A stretch of DNA of 20,314 bases from a virus. Position 1 is the first letter of the stretch, and the number at the start of each line of letters is the position of its first letter. The notes under the pieces were generated by a model. It saw only the letters and a list, made by a program, of their open reading frames with translations. It had not been told where the DNA came from and did no database searches. Where the stretch lies: positions 1-20,314 of IMG/VR virus record IMGVR_UViG_3300012359_000115; one strand, 5' to 3'. This document shows, piece after piece, positions 1 through 8,655 of this stretch. A program made the translations under genes and the position numbers.

Positions 1-2324
1 CCCCTGCGCTGCGTTGCTGGAAAGAGCGCAATGCCGGATCGCGGCTGGATGGATTCGGCCAACGCGGAGAACGGGCCAAGCGGCGCGTACGCTGGTGAGC
101 CTGTGGCAATCACATCGAAGTAGCTGTACCAGAGGATGAGACGCGGATACATGTTGGCTTTCACCGTTGCGAGATTTGCTTGCATCTGTGCCAGGGTCGG
201 CCAGGGACCAAGGATGTTGTAAGGCGCAAGGCTATGCGCCTGAAGCGAAATGGCTGAGTAGATATTTTTGCCGTTGCAAAAGTTCTGGATGTGCTGAGCG
301 CGATACGTGAGCGAATTGGCATACGCGGCTGAGTCCCCTATCGGGTAGTAGTCGTCTCCCAATACCTCACAGCAATCAGCCAGAAGGCTCGTCCCGGTGT
401 ACACAGCATCCGTGCTGGCGCCATTGGAGATAATCAGGCGCGGATGATTGGGGTCTGCCGCCTTGATATAATTGGCATGTGTGAGTAAAGCTGCGTGATC
501 GGAATTCGCCACCTCGTCAGCGACGTAGTAGCCCCACGTCCCTGGTAAGCCTTTGACCAGGTTCACGACATAGGTTGTAAAGCCATTATCGGTGCTCTGG
601 TTTCCTGAGTCGGCATACAGGTTCGGAAACGTGGCGGCAATCTGATTCGTTTTCCAGATCACCGGATTGTTCAAGGCAACGATGACCTGCAAGCCAACTG
701 TGGCCGCGTAATTGATATAGGCGGTGATATCGCTGGCATGGCCGAAGAGCAGGTCATAGTTCATGACCAGCTTAAAGCCTGCCGCAGCTATCTGATTCAA
801 GCGTGGCTGATAGAAGGCTGGCCCGTTCTGCGGCCCGTGGTTTTCATAGACTCCCTGCCCGTAGAACGTGGCAGGCACGACAGTAGTGAGGACAGAGAGG
901 TAACAGGTCACGACCGTGCTCCCGTACGGCGTCACATAGGTGATAGCGCCGCTATAGGTGCCGGGCGCAAAATTGCCCACACCCGAGGCGCTGATACTGC
1001 TGGTGGCAGTGCCATTGCTCCCGGCAACCGTGCCAGAGGCAGGTGAGACTCTGAGCCAGGATACGCTGCTTGACGTCGTATAGCTCACACTGGCGCTGTT
1101 GGGATTGGTCAGCGTCACACTTTGGCTGGCCGGGTCACTGCCATCGGAGGGAGCGGTAAACGAGAGGCTTGTCGAAGAGACAGATAATGGCACCGTTGCT
1201 GCTGTCACGTTCCACTGCGGGTAATTATTGATATAGCTCTGGATCGTAAAGGCGGCCGGCTCAAGGTGCGGGCTATAGCCAGTCGGTTGCGTGAGCGATT
1301 TGCCGGCCGCCCAGCTGCCGGCCGCCTGCGTGGTGTAGGCCATCGTGAAGAGGTTGAAGCGGTCAACCACGCCACTGGTGCGCATCTCGTCCAGCGCCTC
1401 TTGATAGTAGGTTGCAATGGTGGCCTCTGTCGGGTCTGTGGGATCGCCTGAGAACTCCTGCGCGGTCCAGCCAATTTCGGTGACCCAGAAGTGTTTGGTG
1501 TCACTATGTGATGTCACGACATTATACAGGTTCGTGATGACGTGCGGCAGCGACACATCCAGCGTGGTGATATCGACGTTTGGGTCGCTGCCGCTATGAT
1601 AGAAGTGGAAGTTGAAGTAGTCTAAGAGTGCCGCCACGTTTTGCCCTGAGACACCCACCCCGTTATACATGTCGGTCAAGAACTGCGTGCGATGGAGGTT
1701 ATCCTTCCACCACGAGCCGAACATGCCGACAAGCGTATTCGGCGAGTTCGTCCGTATAGCAGGCGCTGCTGCCACCACCACCGGATTGTACCACTTTGCC
1801 AGGCGACCTTCCTGGCCTAAGTATCCGACCCCGGTACCCGCGTTACAATCATAAAAAACGTCAAAATCCTCGTTGCCGATCTCAATAGCATCGATGAAGA
1901 GAAAGGTGCCAGGCTTCTGTGAATTGGGCGTCGTCGTGCCGTTGTAGCGGTGAGCAAGGATGCCAGCGAACACGCCCGCCGCCGTTGCATCCATGTTATA
2001 GATACGGTCATTCGGAAAGTTTGTGTTGCAGGTCGTGCGGTTAGTTTGGCCCGGATTCACCAGTGTGGTCATGTACCAGGCAGGAGCACCCCTGATCGGG
2101 AACTGGATAAAGAGGCCGTTGGCATTGCAGCGACCCACCATATCATCAAGCGCCGACCAGTTGTAGACGCCCTTTGTACCCTCGATAAGTGACCAACTCT
2201 GCTGGAAGCGCACGCATCCTAGCCCGATCGTTGCGATGTCGGGAAAGAGTTGCGCCGAATACGCATACGGCGACGTGTTGAAGACGGCAATTGTCACACC
2301 ATACGGATTGGCCTTTGCTGCCAT
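1..2324 (-). CDS. Modular glycosidase-like virion protein with BACON-like domain (3' end cut by window)
   Basis: An open frame of 774 codons runs from an ATG at 2324 (good site GGAGGGG just upstream) to the left edge without a stop, so the C terminus is missing. Residues about 8-370 look like a clan GH-A type barrel: Asn151-Glu152 in IEIGNED is a candidate acid/base and Glu283 in WVTEIGW a candidate nucleophile. Residues about 378-478 resemble a BACON/Ig-like domain (VSWLRVSPASGTV, then a GTYSGAITY strand). Residues about 486-740 look like a second barrel with a GYYVADEV element (Glu604). It follows the beta-helix gene. I infer a tail or capsid-surface protein that binds or cuts host glycans. 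Family assignment is by motif only; the substrate is unknown. The last 28 or so residues look less natural than those before them, and a frameshift is possible there (see findings). Confidence 0.8.
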   Translation of the reverse strand, partial: MAAKANPYGVTIAVFNTSPYAYSAQLFPDIATIGLGCVRFQQSWSLIEGTKGVYNWSALDDMVGRCNANGLFIQFPIRGAPAWYMTTLVNPGQTNRTTCNTNFPNDRIYNMDATAAGVFAGILAHRYNGTTTPNSQKPGTFLFIDAIEIGNEDFDVFYDCNAGTGVGYLGQEGRLAKWYNPVVVAAAPAIRTNSPNTLVGMFGSWWKDNLHRTQFLTDMYNGVGVSGQNVAALLDYFNFHFYHSGSDPNVDITTLDVSLPHVITNLYNVVTSHSDTKHFWVTEIGWTAQEFSGDPTDPTEATIATYYQEALDEMRTSGVVDRFNLFTMAYTTQAAGSWAAGKSLTQPTGYSPHLEPAAFTIQSYINNYPQWNVTAATVPLSVSSTSLSFTAPSDGSDPASQSVTLTNPNSASVSYTTSSSVSWLRVSPASGTVAGSNGTATSSISASGVGNFAPGTYSGAITYVTPYGSTVVTCYLSVLTTVVPATFYGQGVYENHGPQNGPAFYQPRLNQIAAAGFKLVMNYDLLFGHASDITAYINYAATVGLQVIVALNNPVIWKTNQIAATFPNLYADSGNQSTDNGFTTYVVNLVKGLPGTWGYYVADEVANSDHAALLTHANYIKAADPNHPRLIISNGASTDAVYTGTSLLADCCEVLGDDYYPIGDSAAYANSLTYRAQHIQNFCNGKNIYSAISLQAHSLAPYNILGPWPTLAQMQANLATVKANMYPRLILWYSYFDVIATGSPAYAPLGPFSALAESIQPRSGIALFPATQRR

Positions 2325-2375
2325 CAGTCCCCTCCATTATTTGCGTAATTGTCGGCTCCAAGAATAGTCATATCG

Positions 2376-4073
2376 CTACCCGTCCCATGTCCAGGCACGC
2401 CAATCAAATGTCACCGTGCTGGATGCGCTCAGCGTGATCGTGAAAGTCGTCGCACCTTTGGCACTCACCCAATACCTGATACCCGCCCCTGGGTCGCCCG
2501 TCGGCGTGATCTCCACCCGCGTCGGCGTCTTCCACAGGCCATGAGTGACCACTATACTCGTAGCGGCTGAAATGCTGGCATTGCCGCTATTGGCATCGAG
2601 GAAGCCTGCCGCTGAGCCATTAATGAGCTTCGAGCGACGCGAAACGGAGCTGGCATTGGTGAGATTGAAAGGCTGAAAGGTGATATTGGAAAAGGTTTCG
2701 TCTTCAAGCAGTGTCGGTCCAGCACCTGACACCTCTTGCACGCCGCGCCCTTGCGTGCCTACTTCCACATTGGCATGATAGTTGTGGCGCAGGATCACGT
2801 TCGCGACGCCATTATCGATCTGAATGCCGTTGTTCGCTCCGTCGTAGCATCTATTGCCCTCAAGCACACTTCCTCCGCTGCCTGTGCTACACGCGATTGC
2901 CCCGTTCCCAGCCGAGCGAGGAATCACATTATCGTGGACCCACGCCTTCCGAGAAAGGGCAATGCCATTGTTGGTGGTATCTGTCACATAATTATTGTCG
3001 ATCTCATACGTCACGCCAGCAGTAGGATTGAGGCGAATGCCTGTGTCGCTACTCGTCTTAATGCTATTACCTGAAATCTTCAGGTCACTCGTTCCGAGAT
3101 TGGCGACGTTTGCAACGTTAATGCCAAAGTTGTTGTTATACAGCAGATTATTCGCCAGCAAGACATGGTTGGAGTCGCTGACCCCTATACCGCCAGCATC
3201 GCCACCGGTCGAAGGATGATTGTAAATAGTGTTGCCAACGACAGTGATATGGCTCGACGCCTGGTTTGAACCGACTTCACTGGTATAGCGAATATTGATT
3301 CCCTGCACGCCGTTATCATGACTCACATTGCCGGTAATCGTGACGTGCGACGCACCCTCGCATCCGATCCCGTTTCCTTGTCCGGCGCTCGGCCCATTGC
3401 CATAGCAGGTATTCCCGGTGATAGCGCCATAACTACTTCCAAGCACCTGGATACCGCTAAACGCGCTTCCGCTGCTAATATTGCCGGTAATCGTGACATT
3501 GCTGCAAGGCGTGTACGGACTCACGCTCTTGGCTCGCACATAGACCTGATTATCTCCACAATTGAGTAAGCGATTATTGGAGATAATCAGATTCGTGCTG
3601 CTATCCGCCATGATGCCGCTCACATAGCAATCGTGGATGTAGCACCGCTCAATCGTGATATCGTCGGAGCCGCCAGTGATGTAGATGCCTTGCAGCTTTG
3701 TGTACTGCGTTGCGAGCTGCGCCACTTGCAATTTGTTGCCATCGATCTGCAGGTCCGAAATGGTCACGTGTGAGACGCCAGAGAGTTTGAAGCCGTTCGC
3801 CTGGCAGCCTGGCGCCGCCTGAAAGATGGTGCCTTTGCCTGAGCCTTGGAAGTGTACATTGCTTGGAACAACAAGATCACTTGAATAGATATAGAGTCCT
3901 GGCCCTGCATACACCAGGCCACCGCCAACCTCTCCAGCAGCGTTGAGTGCATTTTGCACCTGGATCGTCTGATCCGTTCCATTGCCGAACGCGTCAAAAT
4001 CGCGCACGTTGAAGGCGTGCATGTCCAGTGCGTCGTATTGGTAGCTGCCATTGGCGTTGACGGTAAGAGCCAT
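2376..4073 (-). CDS. Right-handed beta-helix (pectate-lyase-like) tailspike-type protein
   Basis: A 565-residue protein. The ATG at 4073 is preferred over an in-frame ATG at 4097: GAGGA lies at good spacing before 4073 and the upstream gene stops at 4078. The N-terminal part has the typical opening of Pectate_lyase_3-like proteins (FNVRDFDAFGNGTDQT, then GGGLVYAGPGLYIYSSDL). It is followed by about ten parallel beta-helix turns with repeated xxITGNxxxxN and HVTIxGN patterns (about residues 100-450), and then a beta-rich C-terminal domain. This fold is common in phage tailspikes and depolymerases. Role inferred: adsorption to, or cleavage of, surface polysaccharide. No catalytic residues can be assigned by eye, so it may bind rather than cut. 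It is followed by the glycosidase-like gene, so the two probably form one receptor or carbohydrate module. Confidence 0.85.
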   Translation of the reverse strand: MALTVNANGSYQYDALDMHAFNVRDFDAFGNGTDQTIQVQNALNAAGEVGGGLVYAGPGLYIYSSDLVVPSNVHFQGSGKGTIFQAAPGCQANGFKLSGVSHVTISDLQIDGNKLQVAQLATQYTKLQGIYITGGSDDITIERCYIHDCYVSGIMADSSTNLIISNNRLLNCGDNQVYVRAKSVSPYTPCSNVTITGNISSGSAFSGIQVLGSSYGAITGNTCYGNGPSAGQGNGIGCEGASHVTITGNVSHDNGVQGINIRYTSEVGSNQASSHITVVGNTIYNHPSTGGDAGGIGVSDSNHVLLANNLLYNNNFGINVANVANLGTSDLKISGNSIKTSSDTGIRLNPTAGVTYEIDNNYVTDTTNNGIALSRKAWVHDNVIPRSAGNGAIACSTGSGGSVLEGNRCYDGANNGIQIDNGVANVILRHNYHANVEVGTQGRGVQEVSGAGPTLLEDETFSNITFQPFNLTNASSVSRRSKLINGSAAGFLDANSGNASISAATSIVVTHGLWKTPTRVEITPTGDPGAGIRYWVSAKGATTFTITLSASSTVTFDWRAWTWDG

Positions 4074-4077
4074 CTCT

Positions 4078-4713
4078 TTATTCCTCAGTCCACTCAATCA
4101 CGACATCATAGACGCCGCCAGACGGAATAGTACCCGGCTGTAACGCTAGCTCTTGTGCCGCTCCACGCAAGACGAGCGCCTGTGCTGGTCGGTTGCCATA
4201 GTCCAGGATGAAGCGGTCAACAAGGTTAGCCGTTGCCGCCGGTGCTACAGCCAGCGTGAGCCTTACCGGTTGAAAGATCGTTGCCGTTCCATCAATGGTC
4301 GGCGCTACGCTGTATAGCAGGACCGTCGCTATTGACACCCCGTTGGTGCTGTCATGCAAGGTTGGCGTCGGGTTGGTAAACGTGCCGCCCGTATTGGCAA
4401 CCGTGTGCTTTTTCAGCAGCATGATCACCTCGGTCGCAGCCGTTGCCGCTCCAGAGAGTTCGATGTGCGTAATGCGAACCGTTTTTGAGGCAGAGCCGCG
4501 AAGGACAATCCAGTCTGTTGCCGAGGCATACGGTGCCGTTGCCTGGATCGCATAGCGGTATGTCGCTTTCAGTCCATCGGTCGGTGCCACAGGATACCCA
4601 TTTGTGCTGCCAATCGGATTGCCGTACACATCAACCAGGTAGACCGGTTGTGCATCAGGTACACCCGGCCCGCGTGCAGGCGTCATAATTGGCGTGACTG
4701 TCGGATTAGCCAT
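4078..4713 (-). CDS. Putative virion structural protein, beta-rich
   Basis: A 211-residue protein with a strong AGGAGG site 5 nt before its ATG. It is rich in Ala, Thr, Val and Pro with no membrane segment. Alternating strands such as DWIVLRGSASKTVRITHIEL suggest a beta-sandwich. The stop is 4 nt before the start of the beta-helix gene, so the two are likely translated together. The position between the capsid-proximal small genes and the tailspike-type gene suggests a virion or adsorption-apparatus protein. I do not recognise the family; the function is inferred from composition and context only. Confidence 0.75.
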   Translation of the reverse strand: MANPTVTPIMTPARGPGVPDAQPVYLVDVYGNPIGSTNGYPVAPTDGLKATYRYAIQATAPYASATDWIVLRGSASKTVRITHIELSGAATAATEVIMLLKKHTVANTGGTFTNPTPTLHDSTNGVSIATVLLYSVAPTIDGTATIFQPVRLTLAVAPAATANLVDRFILDYGNRPAQALVLRGAAQELALQPGTIPSGGVYDVVIEWTEE

Positions 4714-4722
4714 AAGAGCCTC

Positions 4723-5082
4723 CTATTGCCCCGCTGTATGCGTGCGCCGCGAGGTCTGCGTTGGATTTTGCAAGATCGCAATCTGCTTCGCCAGTGCAGA
4801 CATGAAGTCATCCACGAGCTTGAACTGGATATCGGCAGCCACGCCCGCGCCAGCATTGTTATTGGCGGCCCGCGCCTGTGATGTTGCGAGTTGCTGCGCT
4901 CGACTTCCACCGCTGAGCAGTGTAGTCATCGCGCTATCAAGCCGTGTGGTGAGGAGTGCAACGCTGGCAGCGTCAACGTTTGGATCGCCGCTGCGCCAGT
5001 TGGCGGCAAAACTCTCGATATTGTTAATCAGCGTTTGCAGGTTCTGCAACATGGTGATCTGATTTGCGGTATTGGTTGCCAT
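4723..5082 (-). CDS. Small alpha-helical protein, unknown, virion region
   Basis: A 119-residue protein that is mostly amphipathic helix (NQITMLQNLQTLINNIESFA near the N terminus), Ala/Gln/Asn-rich in the middle (about residues 60-85), with a short basic C-terminal tail. Its ATG overlaps the stop of the upstream gene as TAATG, with AAAGG about 7 nt ahead, which indicates translational coupling. It has no membrane segment or Cys cluster. The helical composition would suit a small structural or assembly protein, but no family is recognised. Confidence 0.7.
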   Translation of the reverse strand: MATNTANQITMLQNLQTLINNIESFAANWRSGDPNVDAASVALLTTRLDSAMTTLLSGGSRAQQLATSQARAANNNAGAGVAADIQFKLVDDFMSALAKQIAILQNPTQTSRRTHTAGQ

Positions 5083-5375
5083 TAGCCCGCCTTTCCATTC
5101 TCTTCTGTGGTTGCGCTAAACTCATCGTGTATGTACAATTTGGCGATCTGGCTCGTATGCAGGTAGGCGTGTACGACGCTGCCTTTTAAAAGCGGATCTA
5201 TCGGCACCTCGATAAAAGCGTCAGGCACATCAGGGTCGAGTATCCCTTTGGCCACGCTTTCATATGGGTTCAGATGATACTCGAACGCCTTATTGTCGAT
5301 GATCGTGAGCCTGATGCGCCGCTCTGCTTTGTCCCGCTCAGATGCTGCTTGCATCGCTTTGGCTTTGCTTGGCAT
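5082..5375 (-). CDS. Small protein of unknown function in the capsid-tail region
   Basis: A 97-residue protein with a strong AGGAGG site ahead of its ATG. The first 20 residues are charged and helical (KAMQAASERDKAERRIRL). The remainder is mixed strands with an acidic C terminus. There is no transmembrane segment and no known motif. It overlaps the next gene by TAATG and lies 12 nt after the preceding gene, so it belongs to the virion operon. I do not recognise it. Confidence 0.7.
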   Translation of the reverse strand: MPSKAKAMQAASERDKAERRIRLTIIDNKAFEYHLNPYESVAKGILDPDVPDAFIEVPIDPLLKGSVVHAYLHTSQIAKLYIHDEFSATTEENGKAG

Positions 5376-5387
5376 ACTCGGAGCCTC

Positions 5388-5636
5388 CTACATTGCAACC
5401 CATACCCAGGTCGGCGTACTTGACTGCGTAATAGCGATGGTTTGGGTCGCTTCCACGATAAAAGTACCGCTTGTAAGTCCTGTGGTCACGCCATTGACCT
5501 TGATCACCGTTACCGTGCCACCGCTGACGTACACGAGGCAATCCTGCGCGTATGGATTGGTCAGAGCCACTGTGGACGCTGGCACGGTAGGCGGCCCTAG
5601 CGCGGTGCCAGTCGCGAAGTATCCTAAATTCGACAT
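5388..5636 (-). CDS. Small beta-rich protein downstream of the major capsid gene
   Basis: An 82-residue protein made largely of predicted beta strands (LVYVSGGTVTVIKVNGVTTG, then TQTIAITQSSTPTWVWVAM), which looks like a compact beta-barrel or Ig-like unit. GGAGAT precedes the ATG at good spacing. It is the first gene after the major capsid gene and is separated from it by a 9-bp hairpin. Small beta proteins in this place are often capsid decoration or cement proteins, or part of the head-tail interface. That is inference from position and composition, not a family match. Confidence 0.7.
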   Translation of the reverse strand: MSNLGYFATGTALGPPTVPASTVALTNPYAQDCLVYVSGGTVTVIKVNGVTTGLTSGTFIVEATQTIAITQSSTPTWVWVAM

Positions 5637-5653
5637 ATTTCTATCTCCAATCA

Positions 5654-5682
5654 GGGACTAGAAGCAGCACACCTCTAGTCCC
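5654..5682 (-). terminator. Hairpin after the major capsid gene (attenuator or partial terminator)
   Basis: A perfect 9-bp inverted repeat, GGGACTAGA / TCTAGTCCC, with an 11-nt loop lies about 30 nt beyond the capsid stop. On the minus strand it is followed by TGATTGG, not a U tract, so full rho-independent termination is doubtful. An RNA-stabilising or attenuating hairpin that lets capsid be made in excess over downstream genes is the likelier reading. Confidence 0.5.
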
Positions 5683-5714
5683 ATAACTATGTATACTAAA
5701 GCCGCTCTACAGGC

Positions 5715-7412
5715 TTAGTGATAGACAATCCCGTTCAAAACGCCCATTCCACCTAAAAATTCGATGACCAGCGTTTCATCTACGAAGTCGCCCATGCCCC
5801 ATGCCATCGGATTTTGCTGTGTTGGTGGATAATCGACACCGTAGTATTCCTGGTTCGTGATGACTCTAAAAGGTGTGTTCCCATAGCCACTGACCGGATA
5901 CGGGAAGGTGAACGACGCGGCGATCATGGTGCCTTGCGCCAGGAAAGGAAGCTGGATGATATTGACCAGGCTCTGTGTGACCTGGTTGAGTACCCTGGTC
6001 ACTTTGAAGCCTGCCGTCAAATCCATCTGTCCGCCCGATGGTGAAGAGCCATCGACAACGACGCGGGTCTCGCCGTTGGTCGCAACCAGGTTATTGACCG
6101 AGATCGCGTCCTGTGGACTCACAAAGAGCACCTTTGGATCCGCGCGAGCGTTCAGGTACATATTGGTGAAGAGTTGCTGAATGTCGCTCAAAGCCAGGAA
6201 GCCGGTCGTGGCAGCAGGCTGTAGCACCTGCGGCTTGAGTCCACCGGCGCCGACGTTGGTATTAGCGGCCTGGTTGTTGTAGACGAGCGATTGTGTGCCT
6301 CGGAAGGTAATGATGTTTCCGCTTCCATCTACGGCGACTTTGGCTGTGTTACCAGCCGCCGCTTGCGTGCTGTATGCTGTGCCTGATGCAAGAGCAGGCG
6401 CGGTCATGGTCGCGGTAAAGCTGCCCTGAATTGGGCTTGCTGGCTGGTTCAGCGCGGATGCACTGCCGAAGTAGGTTGCGACGGGTGTCTGCAAGTACAT
6501 GGCGCTTGTTGCAGGCGGCGAACTTGCCAGTCCTGCGTAGACGTTGTACTTCGTCGCATTTGGCACCGTGAAGATCGTCAGCGTTATGCTCGAAGTTGTG
6601 CCAGGAATAGCGATGCTCTGCATCGTTGTTCCAAGCGTCTCACCATTGGCGTTGACCGCTGTTACAATGAAGTACATTGTGGTGCTGACTGCGTTGGTGA
6701 TTGTGCCACCGGAGTTGACTGCACTCATGAGGATAGGCGGAGGCGTCCACAGCTTATCGCTCATATTGATCAGCCAGTTCTCTTCAACGAGTTTCAAGGC
6801 AAAGAGCAATTGCGCGGTTAAGGTTGCTCGCAAGTCTCCCTGCAATTGCCTGCCTCTCCATTGTGCCTGGAAGGTCTCGGAGTTCATGAGGCCGATGGTC
6901 TGAAAGGTGTTACTGAGTGCAGAGACGCTATAGCTGACGAATGATGGTGTGCCACCGTCAGCAACGGCACCAATGACCGACTGCGGACCATTGCCGCCGA
7001 AGAAGTCAACCACGGCTTTCCAGTTGTGGATGTCCACGCCAACGCCGCCTTCACGCGGAAGCATGTTGAGCAGCGGTGTGAGAAAGGGTACCAGCATTGC
7101 AGCCGGTGTCTTGAGATCGTAGCCGATGAAGCCCGTCGCGGTGGTGATACCAGCACGAGCGATATCGGCGCGTGCGTTCTGCACCAGTGCGACGGTCTGC
7201 GAAGAAATGTCGTCGCCCTGCCCCATATTGGCCGGACCATTACGAAAGATTGCGCCATCCTGGACGCCGTGTACGAGTTCAGGCGTGGCAGCAGGCGCGT
7301 CTAGGGAGCCGGATTGCATCATGCGTATCACCTGCTCAGCAAGACGAGTCAGATCGCTCTCGCTCAGTCCAGATGTCGCTGGCTCAACCACGGCGGTTGC
7401 TTGTTCGTTCAT
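5715..7412 (-). CDS. Major capsid protein (HK97-like) with Ig/Fn3-like insertion
   Basis: A 565-residue protein immediately downstream of the prohead protease; AGAGGA precedes the ATG. Residues about 1-60 are helical and acidic, like a delta/scaffold arm. The core contains FLTPLLNMLPREGGVGVDIHNWKA-type text (near 110-132) and a C-terminal half with FLALSDIQQLFTNMYL and KVLFVSPQDA, then strands ending DETLVIEFLGGMGVLNGIVYH. This pattern and the gene order fit the HK97 fold. Residues about 228-345 form an extra beta-rich segment (YFIVTAVNANGETLG, then ATKYNVYAG) that reads as an Ig/Fn3-like domain inserted in the capsid fold. At 565 residues it is long for this family, which the insertion explains. 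The role as shell subunit is inferred from context plus pattern. Confidence 0.85.
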   Translation of the reverse strand: MNEQATAVVEPATSGLSESDLTRLAEQVIRMMQSGSLDAPAATPELVHGVQDGAIFRNGPANMGQGDDISSQTVALVQNARADIARAGITTATGFIGYDLKTPAAMLVPFLTPLLNMLPREGGVGVDIHNWKAVVDFFGGNGPQSVIGAVADGGTPSFVSYSVSALSNTFQTIGLMNSETFQAQWRGRQLQGDLRATLTAQLLFALKLVEENWLINMSDKLWTPPPILMSAVNSGGTITNAVSTTMYFIVTAVNANGETLGTTMQSIAIPGTTSSITLTIFTVPNATKYNVYAGLASSPPATSAMYLQTPVATYFGSASALNQPASPIQGSFTATMTAPALASGTAYSTQAAAGNTAKVAVDGSGNIITFRGTQSLVYNNQAANTNVGAGGLKPQVLQPAATTGFLALSDIQQLFTNMYLNARADPKVLFVSPQDAISVNNLVATNGETRVVVDGSSPSGGQMDLTAGFKVTRVLNQVTQSLVNIIQLPFLAQGTMIAASFTFPYPVSGYGNTPFRVITNQEYYGVDYPPTQQNPMAWGMGDFVDETLVIEFLGGMGVLNGIVYH

Positions 7413-7417
7413 GTGTT

Positions 7418-8629
7418 CTATCCTCTATTTTGCTGCTTGAAGATCTCAGCAGCGAACTTGATTTGTTCTTCTTGCGATAAGGGGACGAGCTGCGAAGCAC
7501 GTTGCAACGCGGCTATATCGTCGGTCTGGTTGTAGCCCTGTTGCGGGCTGGTTGCGAGTCGTTTATCCACTGGCGTCATAACGGGACCGCCCGGCATTGG
7601 CATCGCTGCAATCTTCACGGTCAACTCTTTTACCTCGCTCAGAAGCGAGCGTACTTCAGTCAGCTTCGTGTCGAATGCGCGTTCCACGTCGGCTATGCGG
7701 CGCTCTAACGGCTCTGTGGAAAACTCTACGGTTTGCTGTGGATAAGTCTGTATTGGTATCGTGCGCGATGCGTAGCTACTCAACATCGCGTTCACGCGGG
7801 AAATAAGCGGGTTCATGTGGCGTGTGATAGTGGCCTCAACGCTGTAGTTCATACTGCCTTGCATGGGCTGGCCACCATCGTTGTCATAGTCCAGACTTGG
7901 AACGATATCAAAATCCCCATCATCGTCTGGATCAAACAAGGCACACAGCGCGGCGCATTCTTCGCATAGGCAGAGATCAATAACGGTATCAAGCTGTCTC
8001 AAAAGGCCATTGCGTACGCTGTGCAGTTGATCTTGCGTTGCATGACTGATACGCTGGCCGTCTCGGGTGAGATCGTCGTTTGCTGGCGTGGTAGGTGTTT
8101 CTTCTTCGCTATCGTCCAGCACATCCGTAGCCACGCCGTCAGCGCGGACTACTGCGATATTGCAGCCAGGACTACCAGGATTATCAACCAGGCTCAGTTC
8201 TGCGAGTTCATGGTCGTAATACTCTTTGATTGCGCGTCCGTTGCGCTCAACCGTCCTGGCTTTATATTTGCCTTTAGGTACGGCAATGGAAAAGCCGCTA
8301 AGCGTACCATCTAAGACCTTCTCCCACGTGTCACGCGCGCCCCTGCTCACAAATGCCCGCACATCAATCGTGTGACTTTCATCGTTCGGAGTCACTTCGA
8401 TAGCGCGTCCAACGGCCTTATCCTGGTGCATTTCGCGGATATTGCCGCGCCATGCTGCAAACGCTCGCTTGCTGCTCTCGTAATCAAAAGTGGTGTCGTA
8501 GTAGTCCACGGCATCGGAGGTTGCTTGCCCTTCAACGACCCATTTGTCTTTGTCGATGCGGGTGATCGGGACATACATAAAAGCGGATTCAGTATCGGTA
8601 TGTTCGGGGTTGTTCTGTGTTTCGTCCAT
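7418..8629 (-). CDS. Prohead maturation protease with scaffold-like C-terminal region
   Basis: A 403-residue protein. Residues about 15-160 match the HK97-type prohead serine protease pattern: candidate catalytic His68 in REMHQDKAVGRA, Ser114 in LSGFSIAV, and the ELAELSLVDNPGSPGC element near 141-156. A linker follows with a Cys cluster (LCLCEECAALC, about 219-229) and an acidic DPDDDGDFD loop. A probable coiled coil at about 305-345 (LERRIADVERAFDTKLTEVR) would suit an attached scaffold. It stops 5 nt before the capsid ATG. The family role is to trim the capsid delta domain and scaffold inside the prohead. The ATG at 8629 is about 12 nt from its GAGGAG site, longer than usual, with a small hairpin and T-run between. 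Confidence 0.9.
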   Translation of the reverse strand: MDETQNNPEHTDTESAFMYVPITRIDKDKWVVEGQATSDAVDYYDTTFDYESSKRAFAAWRGNIREMHQDKAVGRAIEVTPNDESHTIDVRAFVSRGARDTWEKVLDGTLSGFSIAVPKGKYKARTVERNGRAIKEYYDHELAELSLVDNPGSPGCNIAVVRADGVATDVLDDSEEETPTTPANDDLTRDGQRISHATQDQLHSVRNGLLRQLDTVIDLCLCEECAALCALFDPDDDGDFDIVPSLDYDNDGGQPMQGSMNYSVEATITRHMNPLISRVNAMLSSYASRTIPIQTYPQQTVEFSTEPLERRIADVERAFDTKLTEVRSLLSEVKELTVKIAAMPMPGGPVMTPVDKRLATSPQQGYNQTDDIAALQRASQLVPLSQEEQIKFAAEIFKQQNRG

Positions 8630-8655
8630 AAAAAGAGACCACTCCTCTCGGAAAG

